A model generated the notes under the pieces. It searched no databases and was not told where the DNA came from. It worked only from the letters and a program-made list of their open reading frames with translations. Positions 8,079 through 16,330 of a stretch of 64,000 bases of DNA are shown here, piece by piece (position 1 is the stretch's first letter; each line of letters starts with the position of its first letter). The position numbers and the translations under genes were made by a program. This stretch comes from Roseomonas marmotae (GTDB taxonomy: Bacteria > Pseudomonadota > Alphaproteobacteria > Acetobacterales > Acetobacteraceae), in assembly GCF_017654485.1 (NCBI RefSeq), contig NZ_CP061091.1, positions 2,672,501 to 2,736,500 of the forward strand. The letters are read 5' to 3'.

Positions 8079-8954
8079 ATGCTGCTCAAGAAGCGTGAAT
8101 TCCTCGGCGTGTCCGCCGGCCTGGCCGCCGCCTTCGCCACCGGCGTGGCGCATGCCCAGGCGGCGAAGCCCATCAAGCTCGGCTTCGCCGCCTGGGCCGA
8201 TGCCGAATTCGTCACCAAGCTGGCCGCCCGGCTGATCCAGGACCGGCTGAAGACCAGGGTCGTGCTGGTGCAGACCGATGTCGCGCCGCTCTACCAAGGC
8301 ATCACGCGCGGCGATGTCGATGCCATGCTGATGTGCTGGCTGCCGCAGACCCATGCCGACTACTGGAAGCGCGTGGATGGCAAGGCCGAGCGTCTGGGCA
8401 CGCTCTATGGCGGTGCCAAGCTGGGCTGGGTGGTGCCGGCATATGTGCCGGAGAGCGAGGTCGCCTCCATCGCCGACCTGGCCAAGCCGGAAGTGCGAAG
8501 CAAGTTCGGCGGTCGCATCCAGGGCATCGAGCCCGGCGCGGGCCTGACGCGCCTCTCCAACGAAGCCGTCAAGGCTTATGGTCTTGACGACTACACGCTG
8601 CAGGAATCCAGCGAGGCCGCCATGCTCAGCATGATCGACCGCGCCCTGCGTCGCGACCAGTGGGTGGTGGCCACGGCCTGGAGCCCGCACTGGATGTTCG
8701 GCAAGTATGAGCTGCGCTACCTGGCCGACCCCAAGCAGGCACTGGGCGGGGAAGAAGAAGTCGTCGGCCTCGGCCGCCCCGGCCTGGGCAAGGACCGCCC
8801 GGAGATCGCCGCCTTCCTCTCCCGCCTGAACCTGCCGCTGAACGAGCTGGAAAGCGCGATGCTGGTGGCGCAGGAGAAGGATTACGACACCGCCGTCGCC
8901 CAGTATATCGAGCAGCACGCCGAACGCGTGAACGGCTGGTTCGCCCAGGGCTGA
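8079..8954 (+). CDS. proX: Glycine betaine-type periplasmic binding protein (first copy)
   Basis: This 291-residue binding protein of the OpuAC/ProX family delivers a quaternary-amine substrate to ProVW. The N-terminus has a signal sequence with KKREFLG before the hydrophobic core (a Tat-like KR motif) and probable cleavage near AHA-QA. Aromatic stretches such as MLMCWLPQTHADYW and TAWSPHWMFGKYEL are consistent with the aromatic cage that holds trimethylammonium groups. The start follows GAAAGGGA. A paralogue with the same layout lies 190 bases downstream. Confidence 0.92.
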   Translation: MLLKKREFLGVSAGLAAAFATGVAHAQAAKPIKLGFAAWADAEFVTKLAARLIQDRLKTRVVLVQTDVAPLYQGITRGDVDAMLMCWLPQTHADYWKRVDGKAERLGTLYGGAKLGWVVPAYVPESEVASIADLAKPEVRSKFGGRIQGIEPGAGLTRLSNEAVKAYGLDDYTLQESSEAAMLSMIDRALRRDQWVVATAWSPHWMFGKYELRYLADPKQALGGEEEVVGLGRPGLGKDRPEIAAFLSRLNLPLNELESAMLVAQEKDYDTAVAQYIEQHAERVNGWFAQG

Positions 8955-8972
8955 TCCACGTCAGCCCGCCAT

Positions 8973-8996
8973 GGCCGGGGGTCTTCCTCCCCGGCC
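8973..8996 (+). terminator. Hairpin between the two proX copies
   Basis: GGCCGGGG and CCCCGGCC pair across an eight-base loop, 18 bases after the first proX stop. No T-run follows. It may end or reduce transcription before the second copy. Confidence 0.4.
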
Positions 8997-9144
8997 GTCG
9001 CGGCGCCCCACTGGCCGCCTGGGCGCCGACATCCGCGGGACCTGTTCCTTCCCTTCCTCTCCGCAGGACATCCTTGCCTGCGCGGTCCCCGCACACCCGA
9101 CCCGGCTGATGTCCTATTCCCCCGCTCAACACGCAGGAGTCTGC

Positions 9145-10014
9145 ATGACGCTCAAGAAGCGCGAATTCCTTGGTCTGACCGCCGGCCTGGCCACGGCCCT
9201 GGCCACCGGCACCCTCCAGGCGCAACCCGCCAAGCCAGTGAAGCTGGGCTACGCGCCCTGGACCGATGCCGAATTCATCACCAAGCTGGCGGCACGGCTG
9301 ATCCAGGACCGGCTGAAGACCAAGGTCGTGCTGGTGCAGACCGATGTCGCGCCGCTCTATCAGGGCATCATGCGCGGGGATCTGGATGCCGTGCTGATGT
9401 GCTGGCTGCCCAAGACGCATCGCGATTACTGGGCGCGGGCCGAGGGCAAGGTTGAGCGGCTCGGCAAGCTCTACACCGGCAAGATGGGCCTCGCCGTGCC
9501 GTCCTATGTACCGGAGGAGGAGGTCGCCAGCATCGCCGACCTGGCGAAGGCTGAGGTGCGCGGCAAGATGGGCGGCCGCATCCAGACCATCGAGCCCGGC
9601 GCGGGCATGACGCGGCTCGTGCATGAGACTGTGAAGGCCTATGGGCTCGACTACTCCGTGCAGGAGTCCGGCGAGGCCGGGATGCTGACCATGTTGCAGC
9701 GTTCCATCCGCGCCAAGGACTGGATTGTCTTCTCGGCCTGGAATCCGCACTGGATGTTCAACAAGTTCGACATCCGCTACCTCGATGACCCGAAGCTGGG
9801 CATGGGCGAGGAGGAAGACATCGTCGCTGCTGGCCGTCTGGGGCTCGGTAAGGACCGGCCACAGGTCGCGGCTTTCCTCTCCCGCATGAACATGCCGCTG
9901 GATGAATTGCAGAAGGCGATGCTGGCGGCGCAGGAGAAGGACATTGACGCGGTCGTCGACTGGTATGTCAGCGAACATGCCGCGCGCGTGGACGGCTGGT
10001 TCACGGCGGCCTGA
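9145..10014 (+). CDS. Glycine betaine-type periplasmic binding protein (second copy)
   Basis: This 289-residue paralogue of the preceding protein aligns with it end to end with almost no gaps, including KKREFLG, RLIQDRLKTKVVLVQTDVAP, MLMCWLPKTHRDYW and AWNPHWMFNKFDIRYLDDP. It therefore arose by tandem duplication and probably binds a related osmolyte or amine. The start follows AGGAG. A 190-base gap with a hairpin separates the copies, so it may be expressed separately while still using the same ProVW. Differences cluster around the loop after MCWLP and near the C-terminus. Confidence 0.92.
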   Translation: MTLKKREFLGLTAGLATALATGTLQAQPAKPVKLGYAPWTDAEFITKLAARLIQDRLKTKVVLVQTDVAPLYQGIMRGDLDAVLMCWLPKTHRDYWARAEGKVERLGKLYTGKMGLAVPSYVPEEEVASIADLAKAEVRGKMGGRIQTIEPGAGMTRLVHETVKAYGLDYSVQESGEAGMLTMLQRSIRAKDWIVFSAWNPHWMFNKFDIRYLDDPKLGMGEEEDIVAAGRLGLGKDRPQVAAFLSRMNMPLDELQKAMLAAQEKDIDAVVDWYVSEHAARVDGWFTAA

Positions 10015-10028
10015 GCCGCCTGTTCGCA

Positions 10029-10061
10029 ACGGGGCGCGGTGGCACGGCTGCCGCGCCCCGT
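10029..10061. terminator. Convergent terminator hairpin
   Basis: ACGGGGCGCGG and CCGCGCCCCGT form a perfect 11-base stem with an 11-base loop. It lies between the ends of the second proX (+) and the isochorismatase-family gene (-). It can act in both directions, but neither side has a strong T-run. Confidence 0.6.
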
Positions 10062-10079
10062 CGTGTCGTGGCGCGGTTG

Positions 10080-10691
10080 TCAGGCCGCGGCCATCACTGC
10101 CTCGCTATTCATCAGGTCAGCGTATTTCTGCCCCATATCGAAGAGGTTCGCCTCGTGCGGGCCGATCGCGCGGTCACCGACGCAGTCCGTGACGACGATG
10201 GTGCGGAGGTTATGGGCCACCGCATCCACCACCGTCGCGCGCACGCAGCCGGAGGTGGTGCAGCCTACCACCAGCAGCGTATCCACCCGCTTCCACAGCA
10301 GCCAGCCGACGAGTTCCGTCCCGAAGAAAGCGGAAGCCTGGCGCTTGCGGATCACCAGTTCCCCCGGCGCCGGGGTCAGTTCCGGCACGATCTGGCTCAG
10401 CGGGCTCGTCTCGGTCAGCTTGAGCAGCCCCGGAGACTTGCGCGTGAAGGCACCGGCATCGGAGCCGTCGTCGGCATAGACCACGCGAGTATGCGCCACC
10501 GGCCAGCCACGGGCCCGCGCATGCGCCAGCAGCGGCACCGTACGCGCGATGGCCGGCTTGATATTGCCGCCGCCGAAATGCTCCGGGTCCGTGAATCCCT
10601 CGACGAAATCGACGATCACCAGCGCCGGGCTCAGGCCCATGCCGACCGAGGCGCCCATGCCCTGCTTGCTGTAGATATCCAGCTCACTCAT
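10080..10691 (-). CDS. Isochorismatase-family amidohydrolase, maleamate amidohydrolase-like
   Basis: This 203-residue cysteine hydrolase has the family triad: Asp in VIVDFVEGFTDP, Lys in RKRQASAFFGTEL and Cys in GCTTSGCVRAT. The TTSGCVRAT and DCVGDRAIGPHEANLFDM stretches are those of the N-carbamoylsarcosine amidase / maleamate amidohydrolase (NicF) branch, which releases ammonia from an amide. The start MSELDIYSKQG follows GGAGG; the open frame upstream is not used. It lies 40 bases behind a maleate-isomerase-family gene, like nicF beside nicE in nicotinate degradation. However, the other nic genes are absent, so the true substrate is unknown. Confidence 0.85.
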   Translation of the reverse strand: MSELDIYSKQGMGASVGMGLSPALVIVDFVEGFTDPEHFGGGNIKPAIARTVPLLAHARARGWPVAHTRVVYADDGSDAGAFTRKSPGLLKLTETSPLSQIVPELTPAPGELVIRKRQASAFFGTELVGWLLWKRVDTLLVVGCTTSGCVRATVVDAVAHNLRTIVVTDCVGDRAIGPHEANLFDMGQKYADLMNSEAVMAAA

Positions 10692-10731
10692 GTCACGCCT
10701 CCGGGCGGAGAGGAAAGCCTCCGCGGCATGT

Positions 10732-11478
10732 TCAGAATTCCGACAGCAGACGCCCGAAGCCGTCCATCTGGTCGTTGATGTTGTTGGCGCGCAGCGCGTG
10801 CCAGTAGGTCGCGGTATTAATGGCGACCACCGGCTTGCCCAGCCAGAGTTCCGCCGCCGCCGCAAGCTTCACCATGGAGAGGTTGGTGCCGACCTGCACG
10901 ATGGCATCGACATCGTCACCGTCCAGCTTGAGGATGGTCTCCCGGAGCCGCTCGCTGGACACCTCGGCGATCGCGATCCAGGACGGGCATTGCAGCGCGA
11001 TGTCCCGCACAACGCTGAAGCCCATATCGCCAAAGTAGCGCGTGACTTCGGTGTTCATCGACGGCCAGTACGGGGACAGCACGGCGAGGCGGCGGATATT
11101 GCCGTAGCGGTTGAGCGCCGCCGTGCAGGCGTGGCTGCCAACGCTGATGCGCAGGCCCGATTCTTCCTCGACCTCCTTCACGAAGCGGTCGGCACCCTTG
11201 GCACCGTCGAAGAAGGTCACGGCCGACATGCCCATCACCAGATGGTCCGGCTTGCAGGTCATGACGCTACGGACGGCATCCAGCGTATTGCCGGCGATGA
11301 CCTCAGCACCGGCCCGGAAGGTCTCGTTGCTGATGGCATTGGCATTGGGCGTGAAAATGCGGCTGTAGTGGTTCGTCACGCCATGCGGCCGCATGTCGTC
11401 GAAATCCGGCTGCACGATCGTGTTGGTGGACGGCCCCAGCACGCCGAACTTGGCGCGCCAGCCCTGTGCGTCAGGCAT
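10732..11478 (-). CDS. Asp/Glu racemase-superfamily protein (maleate isomerase / arylmalonate decarboxylase-like) lacking the usual cysteines
   Basis: This 248-residue cytosolic protein opens with KFGVLGPSTNTIVQPDFD and has the two-lobed Asp/Glu racemase fold pattern, closest to maleate cis-trans isomerase and arylmalonate decarboxylase. Those isomerases use two cysteines. Here the first lobe reads VMGMSAVTFFDG and the second VQVGTNLSMVK, so both positions appear to be non-cysteine (Ser/Met and Gly/Thr). The Cys in GSHACTAAL is elsewhere. It heads a two-gene operon with the amidohydrolase and is divergent from a Bug protein gene. It might be a decarboxylase, hydrolase or altered isomerase. 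Confidence 0.82.
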   Translation of the reverse strand: MPDAQGWRAKFGVLGPSTNTIVQPDFDDMRPHGVTNHYSRIFTPNANAISNETFRAGAEVIAGNTLDAVRSVMTCKPDHLVMGMSAVTFFDGAKGADRFVKEVEEESGLRISVGSHACTAALNRYGNIRRLAVLSPYWPSMNTEVTRYFGDMGFSVVRDIALQCPSWIAIAEVSSERLRETILKLDGDDVDAIVQVGTNLSMVKLAAAAELWLGKPVVAINTATYWHALRANNINDQMDGFGRLLSEF

Positions 11479-11601
11479 TCTCGAACACTCCTTGATGGAA
11501 CGACACCCATCCGAATCTCGCCGGTCGCTGTCATTCGGTCATAGGCATTCTGGCATGGCTCATGCATCATGCGAACCACCAAAAACATTGAGGTCCAGAC
11601 A

Positions 11602-12585
11602 ATGCCTCTCGCATTTCCGCTCCGCCGCCGCGCTCTGCTCGCGGCCCTGCCCCTGCTGTCAGCGCCTGCGGTTTTGCGGGCCCAGCCTGCCTGGCCGTCC
11701 CGGACCATCCGCTTCATTAATCCCGGCCCCGCCGGCGGCGCCGGCTCCGTTACGGCGCGCATCGTCATGGAACGGGTCAGCGCCATCCTTGGCCAGACCA
11801 TCGTCATCGACGACCGCCCAGGCGCCGGCACCAATATCGGCATGACTGCGGTCGCCCAGTCGGCGCCGGATGGCTATACGCTCGGCCTCAGCTCGATCGC
11901 CAGCAACGCGGTCAACAAGTGGATCTATAAGGACATGCCCTTCAACCCGGACCGCGACTTCGCGGCCGTGTCGTTGATGGTGCTGGTGCCGAACATCATG
12001 GTGGTGCCGGTCTCCACCCCTGCCGACACCGTCGCCGAGTTCATCGCATACGGGAAGAAGCGCGGCTCGATCGATTTCGGCTCGGTCGGCGCTGGCTCCT
12101 CCCAGCATCTGGCCGGCGCGCAGTTCGCCCTGGCCACCGGCATCGACATGCAGCATGTGCCTTATACGAATTCGGGCCAACTCAACACGGATCTTATGGA
12201 AGGCCGCACGCAGGTGGTGTTCCAGTCCATCTCCGCCGTGGCGGAAATGGTAAAGTCCGGCCGCATGAAGGCTCTGGCCGTGACCGGCACGCAGCGCCTC
12301 GACGCTTTCCCCGAGCTTCCGACTCTTGTTGAAGCCGGCGTCGACATCACCTCCACCGGCTGGTTCGGCGTGGTCACCCCCGCGGGCGTGCCGGACCCGA
12401 TTCTCGACAAGCTGCACCAGGCCGTTGTCGCGGCAATCGCGGATGATCAGGTTCGCCAGAAACTGAGCATGCTGGGCTCCGTGCCCCGCAGCAGCCCGAC
12501 CCGTGAGAACTTCGCCGCTTTCATGCAGGCTGAAACCATGAAGTATCGGGATGTCATCAAGGCATCCGGCGCTAGCGCCAACTGA
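11602..12585 (+). CDS. Bug-family (tripartite tricarboxylate type) periplasmic binding protein
   Basis: This 327-residue extracytoplasmic solute receptor has a signal peptide with twin arginines (FPLRRRALLAALPLL) and probable cleavage after LRA-QP. WPSRTIRFINPGPAGGAGSVTAR, IDDRPGAGTNIG and ELPTLVEAG are Bug hallmarks. Such proteins bind small carboxylates and aromatic acids. The start was taken at MPLAFP, where GAGGT lies nine bases upstream. No tctA or tctB membrane genes are nearby, so it either borrows a distant transporter or acts as a sensor. It is divergent from the racemase/amidohydrolase operon. Confidence 0.93.
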   Translation: MPLAFPLRRRALLAALPLLSAPAVLRAQPAWPSRTIRFINPGPAGGAGSVTARIVMERVSAILGQTIVIDDRPGAGTNIGMTAVAQSAPDGYTLGLSSIASNAVNKWIYKDMPFNPDRDFAAVSLMVLVPNIMVVPVSTPADTVAEFIAYGKKRGSIDFGSVGAGSSQHLAGAQFALATGIDMQHVPYTNSGQLNTDLMEGRTQVVFQSISAVAEMVKSGRMKALAVTGTQRLDAFPELPTLVEAGVDITSTGWFGVVTPAGVPDPILDKLHQAVVAAIADDQVRQKLSMLGSVPRSSPTRENFAAFMQAETMKYRDVIKASGASAN

Positions 12586-12596
12586 GGCACGGGAAA

Positions 12597-12623
12597 GGCC
12601 GCCACGGAAATACCGTGGCGGCC
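12597..12623. terminator. Stem-loop between the Bug gene and the monooxygenase
   Basis: A perfect 11-base stem GGCCGCCACGG / CCGTGGCGGCC with loop AAATA lies 11 bases after the Bug stop, without a T-run. It may act together with the stronger terminator just downstream or as an mRNA end stabiliser. Confidence 0.5.
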
Positions 12624-12640
12624 CGGTTACCCTCGCGGAT

Positions 12641-12675
12641 CGGGGCGAAGCCGGAAGGCTCCGCCCCGAATTTTT

Positions 12676-12676
<1 letters not shown>
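12641..12676 (+). terminator. Rho-independent terminator of the Bug gene
   Basis: CGGGGCG-A-AGCC / GGCT-C-CGCCCCG with a GGAA tetraloop is followed directly by AATTTTTT. Stem, loop and T-run make it a textbook intrinsic terminator for rightward transcription. Its T-run touches the stop codon of the opposing monooxygenase gene. Confidence 0.85.
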
Positions 12677-13911
<1,235 letters not shown>

Positions 13912-14043
13912 GGTGCTGCACCTTCTCGACCGACGGTATCATCCGGACCCCGCCAGCCCGCGCGCCCGAAGCCAGGGCACCACTGTGCCGGCACGGAACC
14001 ACAGGGCTGCCGTCAAAGCCCCCACGGCGGCGAAATCCCCGAC

Positions 14044-14055
14044 CATTGTGTACAA
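14044..14055. promoter_or_regulatory. Candidate GntR operator upstream of the monooxygenase
   Basis: CATTGTGTACAA contains TTGT-GT-ACAA, an inverted repeat of the type bound by FadR/FCD-group GntR regulators. The same 12 bases recur at 14162-14173. The site lies between the monooxygenase start and the end of the GntR gene. Confidence 0.55.
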
Positions 14056-14141
14056 CTCCGCAGCCCATTGCACGTACCAAATGGCTTGCACCGTGCATTT
14101 TTGCCCGAAGGTTGTCGCCGGCCTGCTGAAATCAGCGTCGT

Positions 14142-14828
14142 TCAGCCCCTGGCCTTGCCTTCATTGTGTACAATATTTTCGGACCGCTCGATCTCCGCCA
14201 CGAGGCTGGCGGGGCGCGTGCTGTTCAGATGCGCGCTGACCACCAGCCCCGCCCATTCGGCGTTGCGGGCGGCCAGGGCGTCGATGATCTCCCGGTGGTA
14301 GCGGTTGGAACGGTCGATATTCACCCATTCATGCATCCGGTACTGCTTCAGCAGCACCAGCGGCACCTGGATGGCCCGCCCCAGCATCCCCTCCAGCCGG
14401 CGGGACCGCGCGGCGCGGATCATGACGGCGTGGAACTCCGTGTTCAGCGTGGCGAAACGGGCGATGCGCCGCTCGTCGGGCCCGTCCAGCGCCTCCATGG
14501 CGTCGGCCAGCCGGCGCAGCTCCGCCAGTTCCTCCTCCGTGATGCGGAGCGCGGCACGGCGCGCGGCGAAGCCCTCCAGCATCGCCCGCAGCTGCCAGAC
14601 CTCCTGCACGTCCTCCTGGCTGATCTCGGCGACGAAGGTGCCGTAGTTCCGCGTGCTGTCCACCAGCCCGTCGGCCAGCAGCCGCCGCAGCGCGTCACGA
14701 ATGGGCGTGCGGCTGACGCCGATCTCGCTGGCCAGCAGGGTCTCCCGCAATGGCGACCCGGGCGGGAAGCTGCCATCCATGATGCGTTGGCGGATGATGT
14801 GGTAGGCGCGTTCCGCCGCGTTCGACAT
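14142..14828 (-). CDS. GntR-family (FadR/FCD-type) transcription regulator
   Basis: This 228-residue repressor-like protein has an N-terminal winged helix (residues about 1-70) with PPGSPLRETLLASEIGVSRT and RDALRRLLADGLV, followed by an all-helical FCD domain. FCD ligand-type residues appear in LNTEFHAVMIRAARSRRL, YHREIIDALAARN and VVSAHLNST. These domains bind small carboxylates, often through a metal. The start MSNAAERAYHIIRQ gives the normal family length; the longer frame is an artefact. It lies upstream of the monooxygenase on the same strand, 230 bases away, and is divergent from the SDR gene. Autoregulation and control of the catabolic cluster are likely. Confidence 0.93.
   Translation of the reverse strand: MSNAAERAYHIIRQRIMDGSFPPGSPLRETLLASEIGVSRTPIRDALRRLLADGLVDSTRNYGTFVAEISQEDVQEVWQLRAMLEGFAARRAALRITEEELAELRRLADAMEALDGPDERRIARFATLNTEFHAVMIRAARSRRLEGMLGRAIQVPLVLLKQYRMHEWVNIDRSNRYHREIIDALAARNAEWAGLVVSAHLNSTRPASLVAEIERSENIVHNEGKARG
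14162..14173. promoter_or_regulatory. Second copy of the candidate GntR operator, inside the 3' end of the GntR gene
   Basis: CATTGTGTACAA is repeated exactly, here extended to the dyad ATTGT-GT-ACAAT. It lies within the last codons of the regulator, 107 bases from the start of the other copy (118 bases start to start). Confidence 0.5.
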
Positions 14829-14908
14829 TGTCGGTCCAATTTCTCCGGCCCCGGGCTTGCGCCCTCTCAGGCCTTGCTGGACCCTCCCGCTGAATGCAAG
14901 GGGGATCG

Positions 14909-15733
14909 ATGATGTTGCAGGACCGGGTGGCCATCGTGACGGGCGGCGGGCGCGGGTTGGGCCGCGCCATGGCGGAGGCACTACTGGCGGCGGGCGGCCG
15001 CGTCGTCGTCACGGGCGCGCGCTCCGGCGCGGAGCTGGAGGCCATGGCGGCATGGGCCGATGCCACCCATGGCCCGGACCGGCTCCTGGCGCTGACAGCC
15101 GATGTCACGCGCCCCGCGGATTGCGCGCGGGTGGTGGCGGCGGCGCTGGAGCGGTTCGGCGCGCTGCATGCCGTCATCAACAATGCCGGGCGCGGCATGC
15201 GGCTGGTCAGCGAGCGCTTCACCACCGACCCCGTTCCCTTCTGGACGGTGCCGCCGGAGACCTGGGCACTCATCATGGACATCAACCTCAACGGCGCCTT
15301 CAACATGGCGGCGGCGGCCATGCCGCATCTGCTGGCGCAGCGGGACGGCCGAATCGTCAATATCTCCACCAGCGACCAGACCATGGTCCGGCGCGGCTAC
15401 GCTCCCTACGGCCCCAGCAAGGCGGGGCTGGAGGCGGCCTCCCGCTGCTGGGCGCAGGATGTGGAGGGGACGGGCGTCACGGTGAACGTGCTGCTGCCCG
15501 GCGGCGCGGCCAATACCGAGCTGTTGCCCGCGGGCCCCAGCCGGCGCGGCGCCGACGGAAACCTGCTCGATCCCGCCATCATGGGTCCGCCAGCGGTCTG
15601 GCTGACCTCGGCCGAATCGGCGGCGGTCAATGGGCGGCGCTTCATCGCCCGGCTCTGGGACAGCGACCTGCCCTTGGCTGAGGCATCCACCGGCGCCCGT
15701 AGCGCCCCGGTGGCCAAACCCAGCATCATGTAG
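14909..15733 (+). CDS. Short-chain dehydrogenase/reductase
   Basis: This 274-residue NAD(P)-dependent oxidoreductase has the Rossmann motif TGGGRGLGR, NNAGRG, a catalytic serine in NISTSDQT and the YGPSK active-site motif. The C-terminus is longer than a typical SDR and ends in an alanine/serine-rich tail. The start at 14909 follows AAGGGGG at good spacing; ATGs at 14894 and 14912 are alternatives. It is divergent from the GntR gene and probably part of the same catabolic regulon. The substrate is unknown. Confidence 0.9.
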   Translation: MMLQDRVAIVTGGGRGLGRAMAEALLAAGGRVVVTGARSGAELEAMAAWADATHGPDRLLALTADVTRPADCARVVAAALERFGALHAVINNAGRGMRLVSERFTTDPVPFWTVPPETWALIMDINLNGAFNMAAAAMPHLLAQRDGRIVNISTSDQTMVRRGYAPYGPSKAGLEAASRCWAQDVEGTGVTVNVLLPGGAANTELLPAGPSRRGADGNLLDPAIMGPPAVWLTSAESAAVNGRRFIARLWDSDLPLAEASTGARSAPVAKPSIM

Positions 15734-15745
15734 GGGCCGGGCGCT

Positions 15746-16330
15746 CTACTCCGCCGGGGCGGAGGCCGTCTCCGGCTCGGCGGCCTTCCCGGCAGCGGGC
15801 GCCCCCTCCTCCTGCAGCCGCGCGAGGCAGCCGTACCAGTCACGCCCGGAGACGCCGGCATCCGGCAGCGCCAGCACTGGGACCGAGACGCCGGAACCCT
15901 GGACACGCAGCGTGCCGCCGCCCAGCAGGTCGCGGATCCGCCCCTCGCCGGTCGTGTTGAGCGGCATGGAGGCAGAGGCGACGCGGCTGCCATCGGTGCG
16001 GCCGGGGAGCTGCCAGCGGCCGCCGTCGCTCCGGAAATGCAGCCGCACGGAACGGCTGGCCGGCAAGCCACGGCCCGGCGCGCTGACGGTGAAGCCCACG
16101 CGCTTCGCGGGTCCGGCCGTCAGGTCCAGCACCATGTCCCGGTGCGCCACGCGCGCCGTGCAGCGGTCGCCTAGCACCCGGAAGAACCAGGAACCCTCCA
16201 CCTCGCTCGGTTCCGGCGCCGGCTTGGCCGGGGGGCGCGGCGCATACCGCACCGGGGCCGGCAGGGGCGCCGCCTGACAGGCGGCCAGGCCAAGGCTGAC
16301 GGAGAGCAGGAGCAGCGGAATCCGGGTCAC
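15746..16330 (-). CDS. Predicted lipoprotein of unknown function
   Basis: The 194-residue product has a lipoprotein signal peptide (MTRIPLLLLSVSLGLAAC) with lipobox LAAC, so Cys18 should be lipidated. A proline-rich tether (residues 20-40) leads to a domain with FRVLGDRCTARVAHRDMVLDL and a second cysteine in DWYGCLARLQEE, which may form a disulphide with Cys57. I do not recognise the family. Its first bases overlap the last four of the ATPase gene upstream (ATGA), so the two are translationally coupled and probably work together at the envelope. Confidence 0.8.
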   Translation of the reverse strand: MTRIPLLLLSVSLGLAACQAAPLPAPVRYAPRPPAKPAPEPSEVEGSWFFRVLGDRCTARVAHRDMVLDLTAGPAKRVGFTVSAPGRGLPASRSVRLHFRSDGGRWQLPGRTDGSRVASASMPLNTTGEGRIRDLLGGGTLRVQGSGVSVPVLALPDAGVSGRDWYGCLARLQEEGAPAAGKAAEPETASAPAE

